64,000 nucleotides of DNA from Termitidicoccus mucosus (GTDB lineage Bacteria; Verrucomicrobiota; Verrucomicrobiia; Opitutales; Opitutaceae), in NCBI RefSeq assembly GCF_038725785.1, contig NZ_CP109796.1:5642501-5706500 (forward strand), given 5' to 3'. A program made the translations under genes and the position numbers. Numbering within the stretch: position 1 is the stretch's first letter; the number at the start of each line of letters is the position of its first letter. The notes below the pieces were generated by a model. It was given only the letters and a program-made list of their open reading frames with translations, was not told the origin of the DNA and made no database searches. Below, one piece after another: positions 18,932 to 28,142 of the stretch.

Positions 18932-19618
18932 CTATTTGTTTTCGAGCACGCGAACCACCCGGCGCGCACGGCGGGCGATTGTGACCAGCATGCCCGCGAT
19001 CATGACACCGAGTGCGGCCACGGCGACCCACCCCTGCCACGACCAAAAGGCGGCGACTGCGGAAAGGAGCGACGCGATTGTGGCAGCGGCCATGCGATGC
19101 TGCTTCGCCATCGGCCCCATGAAATGGTGTCCCGCGCCCGCCGCCGCGCCGAGCGCGCGCACATATGCGGTGATGACGGCCAGCACCGCCGCGACATAGC
19201 CAAGCTCCATTCCAAATCGGAACACATCCGCGGCATAACCGAGGCCGATGAGAACGAGCGCATCCGCGAAACGGTCCGGCAGTTCATTAAAAATCTCGCC
19301 GGATTTCGTCTGGAAACCGCCCTCGACGGCAACCATGCCGTCGAACAGGTTGCAGAGCAGGCGCATTTGCACGCAAAGCGCCCCGCAGACAAAAAGCATC
19401 GCGACGACGGATGCCGACGAAGCCGCGCGCGGCCATGCGGTGGCCGCGAAACACGCGCCCGCGATGCCGGCAAACACCACACTGAAAATCGAGATGGTGT
19501 TCGGCTTTACCGGCACGCCCGCGAGCATGGCCGCGATTCCGGCCGCCCAACGGCTGCCGCGCGCCTTGATCGGGCGCCTGCCCGCCGGTGTCGCGCTTGA
19601 TTTCTCATTGATGTTCAT
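18932..19618 (-). CDS. CDP-alcohol phosphatidyltransferase family protein
   Basis: Integral membrane enzyme that joins a CDP-activated lipid to an alcohol. The family motif D-G-x2-A-x8-G-x-x-x-N-x-x-x-D-x-x-x-D is present as FDGMVAVEGG followed by SGEIFNELPDRFAD (about residues 87-113). Five or six further hydrophobic segments follow. Start ATG 19618 ([20 protein letters not shown]). The head group is unknown; clustering with PlsC and CdsA supports glycerophospholipid synthesis. 4 bp before plsC. Confidence 0.88.
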   Translation of the reverse strand: MNINEKSSATPAGRRPIKARGSRWAAGIAAMLAGVPVKPNTISIFSVVFAGIAGACFAATAWPRAASSASVVAMLFVCGALCVQMRLLCNLFDGMVAVEGGFQTKSGEIFNELPDRFADALVLIGLGYAADVFRFGMELGYVAAVLAVITAYVRALGAAAGAGHHFMGPMAKQHRMAAATIASLLSAVAAFWSWQGWVAVAALGVMIAGMLVTIARRARRVVRVLENK

Positions 19619-19774
19619 GTCCTCAAGCAGTGTGCGTATTCGACCACAAACCAGGCAACAAATATCCATATGCCTGCCGTGCCGGAACATGCCGCCGGAA
19701 ACACGATGCTGATGTCGGTGGCGATACCCAAAGCGCATGCATGACGGAGCGGGCGGCGGCGGAGCCGCGGCGCA

Positions 19775-20158
19775 TCAGATCGGAAACGGCGCGAGGCGCA
19801 GAGGGCGGACCGCCAGCCCGAGCAACTCGCGTTCGCTGTCGTCGCCGGCGATGCGATTGACGTGCACCGCGAAGCAGCTTTTGCACTGGTGCACGATCAG
19901 CCACTCGCCGTCCGGCCGCGCGCTGACGGCGATCGGCTCCATGCCGCCGCCGCAGCCGGCCTGACGGTCGCCCGGAGTGTTGTCGAGATGCACGCTCCAG
20001 AGGCACCACGGGCAATGGTTGCGGTGGCGCGTGCCGGGCGCATTGAGCGAAAATTCGCCGCCGCAATGACGGCATTTCAGCCACGGCGCCGGCCGTGACG
20101 AACACCGGGGACGGGCGGGCGAAGAGGAGGATTGGGAAAAATCGGAAGAGTGGGACAT
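19775..20158 (-). CDS. RNHCP domain protein (putative zinc-binding)
   Basis: 127-residue protein with the RNHCP family core: HRNHCPWCLWSVHLDNTPGD, then CGGGMEPIAV and LIVHQCKSCFAVHVNRIAGD. Paired cysteines (CRHCGG, NHCPWC, HQCKSC) look like metal ligands. The N-terminal 30 residues are Ser/Arg/Pro-rich and probably disordered. Start ATG 20158 (MSHSSDFSQSSSS) is preferred; upstream codons have no homology. The family has no established biochemical role known to me. It precedes the phospholipid genes on the same strand by 156 bp, but a functional link is not implied. Confidence 0.85.
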   Translation of the reverse strand: MSHSSDFSQSSSSPARPRCSSRPAPWLKCRHCGGEFSLNAPGTRHRNHCPWCLWSVHLDNTPGDRQAGCGGGMEPIAVSARPDGEWLIVHQCKSCFAVHVNRIAGDDSERELLGLAVRPLRLAPFPI

Positions 20159-20421
20159 CGGGATGCGGAAACGCCCCGGGCAATGGGAGAGACCGAACGC
20201 CGCGCAAACGCGCGCGCTTCGGGACCGCATGGCACACACATCAACCGCACACCGCAGGCCGGCGAGAACAGGCTGCCGGGGCACAAAAAGACCCCGCCGT
20301 GAAATCCGGCGGGTCCGGCTGATGTGTTTTTATACCGAATCAGGTTGTGGCATCCGTCGGGCATCGTGCCGGAGGCAGTCCGGCCAGTCAAGACGGCACA
20401 TCGGGCTCGGGCAATTTATGG

Positions 20422-20547
20422 AGTGTAATTCAAAGGTCGTGCCACCGCCGGAATCTTTCCTCTTTATTTTTTATCTTTCGTCAGGAACGGGCAGGGAGAA
20501 AGAGAAAGATAAAGAATAAAGAGGAAAGATGGATTTGAATCGCACCC
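20422..20547. mobile_element. MITE-like element, GTGCAACTCAAAG shell (copy 1)
   Basis: Outer inverted repeats gtgtaattcaaag (left) and the reverse complement of gggtgcgattcaaa (right). The 11-bp sequence gcaatttatgg occurs directly at both borders (20411-20421 and 20548-20558), a target-duplication signature. The core is a purine/pyrimidine hairpin (ctttcct-ctttatt units, and gaaagataaag on the other side). Copies: 30979-31118 and 43227-43354. The rest of the 20159-20642 gap holds no gene. Confidence 0.88.
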
Positions 20548-20642
20548 GCAATTTATGGGGTAATCGGAGCGCTCTTGGTATTGGGCCGATGTCCTGATGA
20601 ATTTGGGCTTTATGAATCAGCGCGCCGCCGCCGCGTCGAGCG

Positions 20643-21995
20643 TCACTCGCGCTTGGTGACTTCGCGCGGGATGGACTCGATGGGATCGGCGGTCTCGGAG
20701 AGTTTTTTCACGCCTTTCGCGCCGAGTTCCTCGAAGCGCCGCGCGCCGGGGAGGACGGTGGACTCGAAGGAGCCGACGGACTGGTTGTAGGCTTTCACGG
20801 CGGCTTCGAGGTTGCGTCCGATTTTTTCCAGGTGCTCGGCAAAGGTCGTGATGCGGTCGTAGAGGTCCCGGCCCAGACGGCTGACTTCCTCGGCATTTTG
20901 CGAGACGGTTTCCTGGCGCCAGCCGTAGGCGGCGGCCTTGAGCAGCGCGATGAGCGAGGTCGGCGTGGCCAGCAGGACTTTTTTCGCGATGGCGCGTTCG
21001 AGGAGCGTGCCGTCGGCCTGGAGCGCGGCGGTGAGGAAGTGGTCGCCGGGCACGAAGAGGACGACGAACTCGGGGGCGGGCTGGAATTGCTCCCAGTAAT
21101 TTTTCGCCCCGAGGGTGTCGATATGGCGGCCGATTTTCTGCGCGTGCTCGGCGAGTTTTGCAGCGCGCGCGGCGTCATCGGCGGCTTCTGCGGCCTCGCG
21201 GTAGGATTGCACGGGCGATTTCGCATCGACGACGATGCGCTGGCCGCCGGGCAGGCGCACGACGAGGTCGGCGCGGAGGCCGCCGACGTCAGAGGTTTCC
21301 TGCTCGGTGAAGTCGCAGTAGGGCAGCATGTCGGCGAGCTCGACCACGCGGCGAAGCTGGAGTTCGCCCCAACTGCCGGCATAGCTGGTGGCGCGGAAGG
21401 CGCTGGAGAGCTTGGCGGCCTCGGTTTGGAGGCGGAGCTGCGCGGTGTTGAGCGATTCGAGTTGCTGGCCAAGCTGGCCGTAGGCGCGCGCGCGGGTTTG
21501 CTCGAGTTCGTTAATTTTGCCGTCCACTTTTTCGAGCGATTCCTTGAGCGGCTTTACCAGCGAGTCGATGGCCTGCTGGCGGGCGGCGAGGTCGCCCTCG
21601 GCTTTTTGCTGGAACTGGGCGAGGGTGGTCTTGGCGAGGTCGAGGAAGGCGGCGTTGTTGGTCTTGAGGGCGTCGGCGGAGAGCGCCTTGAACTCGGCGG
21701 TGAGGCGGGCGTGGGCGTCGGTGAGCGCGGCGAGTTTCTCGGCGGCGGTGGCGCGTTCGGTCGCGAGGGTGGTGCGCTCGGCGGCGAGGTCGGCGGCAAG
21801 GCGCTCGCGGGCGGTTTCGGACGCGGCGAGCTGCGCGCGGGCGTCGTCGAGTTCGGCGGCGAGGCGGGCGTTGTCATCGTCGCGGGCGACGAGGCGTTCG
21901 GCGAGCACGGCGCGTTTCGAGGCGGCGAAAAGCCAGGCGAGGACCGCGCCGATGGCGGCGGCGAGGAGCGGGAGAATGACGGCGGAAAGCGGCAT
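20643..21995 (-). CDS. rmuC: DNA recombination protein RmuC
   Basis: 450 residues. An N-terminal membrane helix (LLAAAIGAVLAWLF) is followed by a long Ala/Glu/Arg-rich coiled coil (about residues 30-180). The C-terminal nuclease-like domain carries LRADLVVRLPGGQRIVVDAK with the Asp...Asp-x-Lys pattern of PD-(D/E)xK folds, then AHAQKIGRHIDTL-type and FVPGDHFLTAAL blocks that are typical of RmuC. The family limits DNA inversions at short inverted repeats, notable in a region so rich in palindromes. Monocistronic; convergent with nothing nearby. Confidence 0.93.
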   Translation of the reverse strand: MPLSAVILPLLAAAIGAVLAWLFAASKRAVLAERLVARDDDNARLAAELDDARAQLAASETARERLAADLAAERTTLATERATAAEKLAALTDAHARLTAEFKALSADALKTNNAAFLDLAKTTLAQFQQKAEGDLAARQQAIDSLVKPLKESLEKVDGKINELEQTRARAYGQLGQQLESLNTAQLRLQTEAAKLSSAFRATSYAGSWGELQLRRVVELADMLPYCDFTEQETSDVGGLRADLVVRLPGGQRIVVDAKSPVQSYREAAEAADDAARAAKLAEHAQKIGRHIDTLGAKNYWEQFQPAPEFVVLFVPGDHFLTAALQADGTLLERAIAKKVLLATPTSLIALLKAAAYGWRQETVSQNAEEVSRLGRDLYDRITTFAEHLEKIGRNLEAAVKAYNQSVGSFESTVLPGARRFEELGAKGVKKLSETADPIESIPREVTKRE

Positions 21996-22170
21996 GGCGG
22001 AAAGGTGGCGGGGAGGGAGAGTGAATCGCGAAGGAGGCGAAGGGCGCGACGTGCGGGAAAGATTTGATTTTCAGAATCCGAAACAGAAGGAAACGAAGAG
22101 AACGAAGATATACACAAGGAGGTTTGTGGTGAGTTAACAATAGCAGCCGGCGGACTTATGCATGGAAAAG

Positions 22171-22974
22171 TTAGAGGGTGAACCCTTCCGGGGCGATGAG
22201 GACGGTGAACTCGCCCTTGAGGCTGGTTCGGGCCAGGCGGTCGCGAATCTCGGCGGCGGGACCGATGAGGAAGGTCTCGTGGAGCTTGGTGACTTCCTTG
22301 GCCACGCAGAGGACGCGGACGGGGCCGAGTTTTTCGGCGATTTCGGCGACAAACTTGTCCACGCGATGGCAGCTTTCGTAGAGGGCGAGGGTATATTCGA
22401 AGTCGCGATACTTTTCCAAAAACGCGGCGCGGGCGGAGGATTTGGGCGGCAGGAATCCGGCGAAAAGAAAGCCATTGGTCGGAAGGCCGGAGGCGCTGAG
22501 CACGGCGGCGAGCGCGCAGGCGCCGGGCACGGGGACGACGGGCAGGCCGAGGCGGCGGCAGGCGCGCACGAGGCGGAAGCCGGGGTCGCTGATGGCGGGC
22601 GTGCCGGCGTCGCTCACGACGGCAACGGACTTGCCCGCGGCGATTTGCGCGGCGAGGTGTTCGGCGGCGGCGGTTTCGTTGTGATCGTGATAGGCGGTGA
22701 GTTCGCGGCGCGGGAGGCCGAGGCGGGCGATGAGCGCGCCGGTGGTGCGGGTGTCCTCGCACGCGATGAGATCGACGGCGGAAAGGATGGCGCGCGCGCG
22801 GTCGGTGAGATCGGCGAGGTTGCCGATGGGCGTGGCGACGACATAGAGGTGGCCGGGACGCGGGGTGAGGGAGGCGTTGGGGGAATGCGGATTGCGGGTT
22901 GCGGAATGCGGATTGTCCGCGTTGCCGGTGTCGGCGGGCGGGGTGGGGAGCGGGAGGTCGTCGGATGCGGGCAT
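22171..22974 (-). CDS. rsmI: 16S rRNA (cytidine-2'-O)-methyltransferase RsmI
   Basis: SAM-dependent tetrapyrrole-methylase-fold enzyme acting on C1402 of 16S rRNA. Homology begins at GHLYVVATPIGNLADLTDRA (about residue 41) with AILSAVDLIACEDTRTTGAL, then VSDAGTPAISDPGFRLV and FLPPKSSARAAFLEKY. The first 40 residues are not family-like and include ADNPHSATRNPHSPN, encoded by a heptad tract (22881-22918). A start after the repeat is possible only at non-ATG codons, so the repeat-derived N-terminus is probably translated. Ends 33 bp before the conserved stretch of the neighbouring rmuC leader. Confidence 0.92.
   Translation of the reverse strand: MPASDDLPLPTPPADTGNADNPHSATRNPHSPNASLTPRPGHLYVVATPIGNLADLTDRARAILSAVDLIACEDTRTTGALIARLGLPRRELTAYHDHNETAAAEHLAAQIAAGKSVAVVSDAGTPAISDPGFRLVRACRRLGLPVVPVPGACALAAVLSASGLPTNGFLFAGFLPPKSSARAAFLEKYRDFEYTLALYESCHRVDKFVAEIAEKLGPVRVLCVAKEVTKLHETFLIGPAAEIRDRLARTSLKGEFTVLIAPEGFTL
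22881..22918. repeat. Heptad arm in the rsmI N-terminal coding region
   Basis: Reads ggaatgc-ggattgc-gggttgc-ggaatgc-ggattgt, a 7-nt period, on the plus strand. Same unit type as the arms at 4740-4851. No inverted partner nearby. It is in frame within the extended N-terminus of rsmI. Confidence 0.75.
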
Positions 22975-22975
22975 G

Positions 22976-23005
22976 AAAAAATCCGGCCAGATGACCGGAT
23001 TTTTT
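22976..23005 (-). terminator. Rho-independent terminator after small lipoprotein gene
   Basis: An 11-bp stem (aaaaaatccgg / ccggatttttt, 22976-22986 and 22995-23005) with an 8-nt loop, and T-runs on both strands. On the minus strand it follows the lipoprotein gene and ends 2 bp before the rsmI start codon, so it separates the two transcripts. Confidence 0.85.
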
Positions 23006-23044
23006 GCGAAACAAAAGATGGCGCGCGGCGCCCCCGGGCGGGGG

Positions 23045-23203
23045 TTAGCGCTGGTCGCCGGGATTGCCCATGCCGGGAATGCCGCCTTCCCAGCTGGCGG
23101 GACGGCTCCACGGGATCGAGGTATCCTTGGAGGTCTTGGTGGTGCAGCCGGAGAATGCCGCGGCGAGTGCGAGGAGCAGGAGGGCGGGCAGGAGCTTTTT
23201 CAT
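23045..23203 (-). CDS. Small lipoprotein (52 aa)
   Basis: Short protein MKKLLPALLLLALAAAFSGC followed by TTKTSKDTSIPWSRPASWEG and GIPGMGNPGDQR. The first 20 residues form a standard lipoprotein signal peptide with a lipobox ending in SGC. The mature part is only 33 residues with an unusual Trp/Pro-rich sequence. A strong terminator lies just downstream. The longer in-frame extension upstream is repeat-derived and is not used. Function unknown; the short SIPWSRPASWEGG-type tail resembles conserved small lipoproteins, but I cannot name a family with confidence. Confidence 0.75.
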   Translation of the reverse strand: MKKLLPALLLLALAAAFSGCTTKTSKDTSIPWSRPASWEGGIPGMGNPGDQR

Positions 23204-23301
23204 GGTGTGTGATTGGACTGCGTAGAGATATTTTTGTGCGGGTGCAAGGATGGGAATTTGGGGGACAACTTCCCGGCTTGCGATTGGGGCGGGCGGCGGG
23301 G

Positions 23302-23414
23302 ATTTTTTGATTTTCGATTTTGGATTCTCGATTTTCGATTGATGGAGCTGCCGCTCCGCCGGGAACATGGCGCGGCAGCGCCCAATCGAAAATCGAGAAT
23401 CCAAAATCGAAAAT
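23302..23414. repeat. Heptad palindrome, ATCGAAA type (31-nt perfect arms)
   Basis: Arm 1 at 23310-23340 (attttcg-attttgg-attctcg-attttcg plus att) and arm 2 at 23384-23414 are exact reverse complements, 31 nt each, around a 43-nt spacer that itself holds a GC-rich inverted repeat (ggagctgccgctccgcc region). Ends 6 bp before the cysteine desulfurase start codon. Confidence 0.9.
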
Positions 23415-23420
23415 TCCCCG

Positions 23421-24504
23421 ATGCCTTATTTTGACCACAACGCCACCGCGCCGCTTTCGGCCGCCGCCCGCGATGCCTGGCTGCGGGCGCAGGAGGAGGC
23501 GTGGTTTAATCCGGCGAGCCCGCATCGCGGGGCGGCGCGGGTGCGGGTGCGGCTGGACGCGGCGCGCGCGCGGCTGGCGGAGTTGCTGGGGGCGGAGCCG
23601 GAGCGGATCGTGTTCAATTCCGGCGCGACGGAGGGGGCGGCGTCGGCGCTGGCTGGTGCGCAGACGGGCGGGCGGGCGGCGGTGACCGGTCGAGCAGGGG
23701 TTTTTCGCCGGGCGCGTGGCCTGGCTGGAGGTGGACGCGGACGGCGTCGTGCGGACGGATGCGCTGGAAAAACTGCTCGCGGGCGGCGGCATCGGCGGCG
23801 TGGCGGTGATGGCGGCAAACAACGAGACCGGCGTCATCCAGCCGTGGCGCGAAATCGCGGCGGCGTGCCGCGCGGCGCGGGTGGCGTATTTGTGCGACGC
23901 GACGCAATGGCTCGGCAAGCTGCCCGCGTCGGGGCTGGGCGACGCGGCGATGTGGGCGACCGGCTCGGCGCACAAATTCGGCGGGCCGAAGGGCGTCGGT
24001 TTCGTGAAGCTCGCGGCGCAGGCGGAGGGGTTTTGCGCGCTGCCGGGCGGCGGGCAGCAGAGCGGGCATCGGGGCGGCACGGAGGATTTCCCGGGCGCGG
24101 CGGCGATGGTCGCGGCGCTGGCCGAGGTGGAGCAGTCGCGGATGTTCCTGGAGACGGAGCGGCTGCGCTGGCGGGCGGAGTTCGAGCGGGCGGCGTTGGC
24201 CGCGGTGCCGGGCGCGCGCGTGGTGGCGGCGGGCGCGCAGCGGTTGTGGAACACGGTTTCGCTGGCGATGCCGCGCGGGGAGAACCACCGCTGGGTGGCG
24301 CGGCTGGACAGGCGCGGGTTTCAGGTTTCGACCGGCTCCGCATGCGCGACCGGCACGGACGGGCCGTCGCATGTGCTGGCGGCGATGCGCGTGCCGCCGG
24401 ACGAGGCGCGGCGCGTGGTGCGCGTGAGCGCGGGCTGGGAGACGTCGCGCGAAGACTGGCTGGCGCTGGCGGAGGCGATGGGCGCGGCCGCGCGGGAGAT
24501 CTGA
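23421..24504 (+). pseudogene. Cysteine desulfurase (NifS/IscS-like), frameshifted with small deletion
   Basis: PLP enzyme that takes sulfur from cysteine. It starts MPYFDHNATAPLSAAARDAW, with the NSGATEGAA cofactor motif. At about 23686 the frame shifts (from the frame of 23421 to that of 23716). The expected segment after VTAVEHP is missing: what follows reads VEQGFFAGRVAWLEVDADG, so the His that stacks on PLP and about eight codons are lost. The remainder is well conserved: NNETGVIQP, DATQWLGKLP, TGSAHKFGGPKGVGF with the PLP lysine, and the catalytic-cysteine loop STGSACATGTDGPSHVL. Either a real pseudogene or an assembly error in GC-rich DNA. Confidence 0.82.
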
Positions 24505-24518
24505 TGTTATCTATTTAT

Positions 24519-24735
24519 ATTGAACAGAAGAAAACGAAGGGAACAAAGAAAACTCTTTTATTTTTTAGACAGAATGAACGGAATTTTTGAGAATTAACAA
24601 AATTAAATAATAAATTCCGTTCATTTTATTAAATTCTGTTCATTCTGTCTAAAATACAAACTTCACGAATTATTTTTTATCAAACGCAAAAAACAAAACC
24701 CGTCTTCTTTGTTCCCTTTGTTTCCTTCTGTTAAA
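24519..24735. repeat. Nested AT-rich inverted repeats
   Basis: Outer arms: gaacagaagaaaacgaaggg near 24521 and its approximate complement ccctttgtttccttctgtt ending near 24733. Inner arms: agacagaatgaacgg near 24568 and gttcattctgtct near 24643. The whole 24505-24756 gap is this element; it forms the leader of recF. Arms are made of short A-rich units like the other tracts, with a less regular period. Confidence 0.75.
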
Positions 24736-24756
24736 TAAAAAGCCGCCCAATAAAAA

Positions 24757-25862
24757 ATGCGCCTCGCAAAAATAACCGTCCAGGATTTCCGCAATATCGG
24801 CCTGGCGGAGCTTTCGTTCGCGGGGCGGCGGCAGTTTCTGGTCGGGGAAAACGGCCAGGGAAAATCGAATCTGCTGGAGGCGGCGGGGCTGGTCACGGCG
24901 CTGCGGTCGTTTCGCACCAGCGACGACCGGGCGTTGATTGCGCACGGGAAGACGGAGGCGGCGGTGGCGTGTGAGTTCGAGCACGAAAAATTCGGCGCGG
25001 CGCGGGTGGTGATCCGTTTGCGCGCAGGCGGGAAGGAGGTGCAGTGGGATGGGGAGCGCGTGCCGCGGCTGGGGGAGTTTCTGGGGCGGTTTCCGGCCGT
25101 GGTATTTTCGTCGCAGGACCAGCAGTTCGTGCGCGGCGCGCCGGGCGGGCGGCGGCGGTGGCTGGACTTGGTGCTGTCGGCGACGGATGCGGACTACCTG
25201 CGGGAGTTGCAGGATTATCACCGGGCGCTGGCGGGGCGGAATGCGCTGCTGAAGCGCGGCGCGGCGGGCGCGGGCGAACTGGAGTCGTTTGAGCAGCCGC
25301 TGGCGCGCGCGGCGGCGGAGGTGTCGCGGCGGCGCGCGGCGGGTGTGTCATGCCTGAGCGGATACGTGGCGGAGGCGTATGCGCGGATGGCGGGCGGCGG
25401 CGAGGCGGCGGGCGGCACGCGCCGGGCGTGGCGGGCGGCGCGGAGCTGGACGCGGCGGGCTGGGCCGCGGTGTTTGCGCGGGGGCGGGCGCGCGACGCGG
25501 TGATGCGCGCGACGCTGGGCGGGCCGCATCGCGACGATTGCGCGCTGACGGTGGCGGGGCGGGCGGCGCGGGAGTTTGCGTCGGAGGGGCAGCAGCGCAG
25601 CCTGGCCATCGCGCTGCGGCTGGCGGAGGCGGCGTTTTTGCGGGCGCGCACCGGCGTGACGCCGGTGTTGCTGGCCGACGATGTGCTGGGCGAACTGGAC
25701 GCGGGGCGGCGGAGGCGTTTCTGGGGCGCGCTGGACGAGGAGCATCAGGTCATCGCCACGGGCACACGCGCGCCGGACGAGACGGGGGCGGGCGCGATGG
25801 CGTGGGAATTTTTCGGAGTGCGGGGCGGATGTTTCACCGGCGGCGGGAGCGACCCGACGTGA
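24757..25862 (+). pseudogene. recF: DNA replication/repair protein RecF, one frameshift
   Basis: SMC-like ATPase that loads RecA at gaps. The N-terminal frame has the RecF start MRLAKITVQDFRNIGLAELS, Walker A GENGQGKSNLLEA (about residues 30-42) and DQQFVRGAPGGRRRWLD. Near 25400-25425, after YARMAGGGEAAG, homology moves to the frame of 25350: APGVAGGAELDAAGWAAVF, HRDDCAL, the signature ASEGQQRSLAIALRLAEA and Walker B VLLADDVLGELD. The total length of about 368 codons is normal for RecF, so a single one-base-type shift in a GGC/GCG-rich stretch explains it. A sequencing error is quite possible. Confidence 0.85.
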
Positions 25863-25872
25863 GTGGCGGATT

Positions 25873-25972
25873 TTTTATATTCTTTCTCTTTATTCTTTCC
25901 TCTTTCTCTTTCATCCGCCGGCGGCGCCGCCTGGAAGAGAAAGAATAAAGAGAAAGAGGAAAGAATAAAGAA
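25873..25972. repeat. Heptad palindrome, CTTTATT type (no outer shell)
   Basis: Left arm about 25877-25915 reads tattctt-tctcttt-attcttt-cctcttt-ctctttc; the right arm about 25933-25971 is the purine complement (gaaagaataaagagaaagag). Between them is a GC-rich hairpin (gccggcggcgccgcc). Fills the gap between recF and the convergent OppF-like gene. Unlike 20422-20547, no GTGCAACTCAAAG shell is present. Confidence 0.8.
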
Positions 25973-25990
25973 GGGGGAGGGCGACGCTGG

Positions 25991-26971
<981 letters not shown>

Positions 26972-26977
26972 GAGGAG

Positions 26978-27010
26978 AAATTAATAATTAATAATTAAGA
27001 ATTAAAAATT
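26978..27010. repeat. Single heptad arm, AATTAAT type
   Basis: Reads aattaat-aattaat-aattaag-aattaaa-aatt, 7-nt period, between the OppD-like and OppF-like genes. It resembles the tracts at 15326 and 4740, but is AT-only. No inverted partner. Confidence 0.6.
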
Positions 27011-27029
27011 TGAGTGTTGTCGGCGATGG

Positions 27030-28001
27030 TCAGATTTCGCCGAGGTGGGCGCGGGTGCAGGCATGGGCGTGGGTGGCATTGATGGGGAGGAGGTCGGGAA
27101 TGGCGGCCAGGCAGGCGGGGGCGGCGTGCTCGCAGCGTTCGGCGAAGGCGCAGCCGGTGGCGGGCTTTGAAATATCGGGGGGCAGTCCCTTGATGGTGAA
27201 CAGCTCGGCGCCCTTGGGCTGGAGCGCGGGGATGGAGCGCTGGAGGCCGCGGGTGTAGGGATGGCGCGGGTCGTGGAAGAGGTCGCGGGTGCCGGCGCTC
27301 TCGACGATGCGGCCGGCATACATGACGAGGACGCGGTCGCAGAGGCCGGAGACGACGCCGAGGTCGTGCGTGACGAAAATAACCGCCATGCCGAGCTCGC
27401 GCTGCATTTTTTTTATGAGGTCGAGGATCTGGGCCTGCACGGTCACGTCGAGCGCGGTGGTGGGCTCGTCGGCGATAAGAAGCTCGGGGCGGGTGATGAG
27501 CGCCATGGCAATCATCACCCGCTGGCGCATGCCGCCGGAAAACTCGTGCGGGTAAAAATGGATGCGCCGGGCGGCGTCGTTGATGCCGACGGCCTCAAGC
27601 ATGGCGAGACCGCGGGCGAGGGCGTCGCGGCGGGAGATGTCTTCGTGGATGAGCAGGGGTTCGACGAGTTGCTCGCTCACGCGGAGGTAGGGATTGAGCG
27701 AGGTCATCGGGTCCTGGAAAATCATCGCGATGCGTTTGCCGCGGATGGAGCGGAGCCGGCGAGGCGGGCAGCGAAGCAGGTCGACGCCGTCGAAGCGGGC
27801 CGTGCCGCTTTCGATGCGGCCGGGCGGCTGCGGGACGATGCCCATGAGCGAGTGGCAGGTGACGGATTTGCCGGAGCCGGATTCGCCGACGAGCCCGAGC
27901 GTCTCGCCGCGCGCGAGTTCGAAGCTGACTCCGTCCACCGCGCGATAGACGCCGCTGCGGGTGTGGAACCAGGTGCGGAGGTTTTGGACGGAGAGAAGCA
28001 A
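27030..28001 (-). CDS. Oligopeptide/dipeptide ABC transporter ATP-binding protein (OppD-like)
   Basis: 323-residue ATPase. Walker [17 protein letters not shown] (about residues 38-53), [16 protein letters not shown], signature [16 protein letters not shown], Walker [21 protein letters not shown]. The C-terminus has [12 protein letters not shown] and [15 protein letters not shown]. This is the OppD/DppD partner of the OppF-like protein downstream; the pair would form the ATPase heterodimer of a peptide or similar importer. Start ATG 28001 ([20 protein letters not shown]) is normal. Upstream lies one heptad arm shared with the divergent GT9 gene. Confidence 0.92.
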   Translation of the reverse strand: MLLSVQNLRTWFHTRSGVYRAVDGVSFELARGETLGLVGESGSGKSVTCHSLMGIVPQPPGRIESGTARFDGVDLLRCPPRRLRSIRGKRIAMIFQDPMTSLNPYLRVSEQLVEPLLIHEDISRRDALARGLAMLEAVGINDAARRIHFYPHEFSGGMRQRVMIAMALITRPELLIADEPTTALDVTVQAQILDLIKKMQRELGMAVIFVTHDLGVVSGLCDRVLVMYAGRIVESAGTRDLFHDPRHPYTRGLQRSIPALQPKGAELFTIKGLPPDISKPATGCAFAERCEHAAPACLAAIPDLLPINATHAHACTRAHLGEI

Positions 28002-28078
28002 GGTGGAGAAAAGGGCTGAAGGACTAGGGATGCGGTGCGGTCAGGCGTCGCGCGAGGCGCGAGGCGTCGCGGTTTTTT

Positions 28079-28110
28079 TGTTACTTGTTACTTGCCACTT
28101 GTCACTTTCC
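28079..28110. repeat. Single heptad arm, ACTTGTT type
   Basis: Reads gttactt-gttactt-gccactt-gtcactt; same units as one arm of 2919-3006. In the intergenic region between the divergent OppD-like and GT9 genes. Preceded by a short GC-rich repeat (gaggcgtcgcg twice, near 28040-28072). Confidence 0.75.
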
Positions 28111-28142
28111 GAAAGGCATCGCATGTGAGAGATCAAATTGGC

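Noticed and set aside
20455-20530. Possible CRISPR-like repeats (purine/pyrimidine tracts)
   Set aside because: Units are 6-7 nt and contiguous, arms are inverted, and there are no regularly spaced unique spacers or cas genes.
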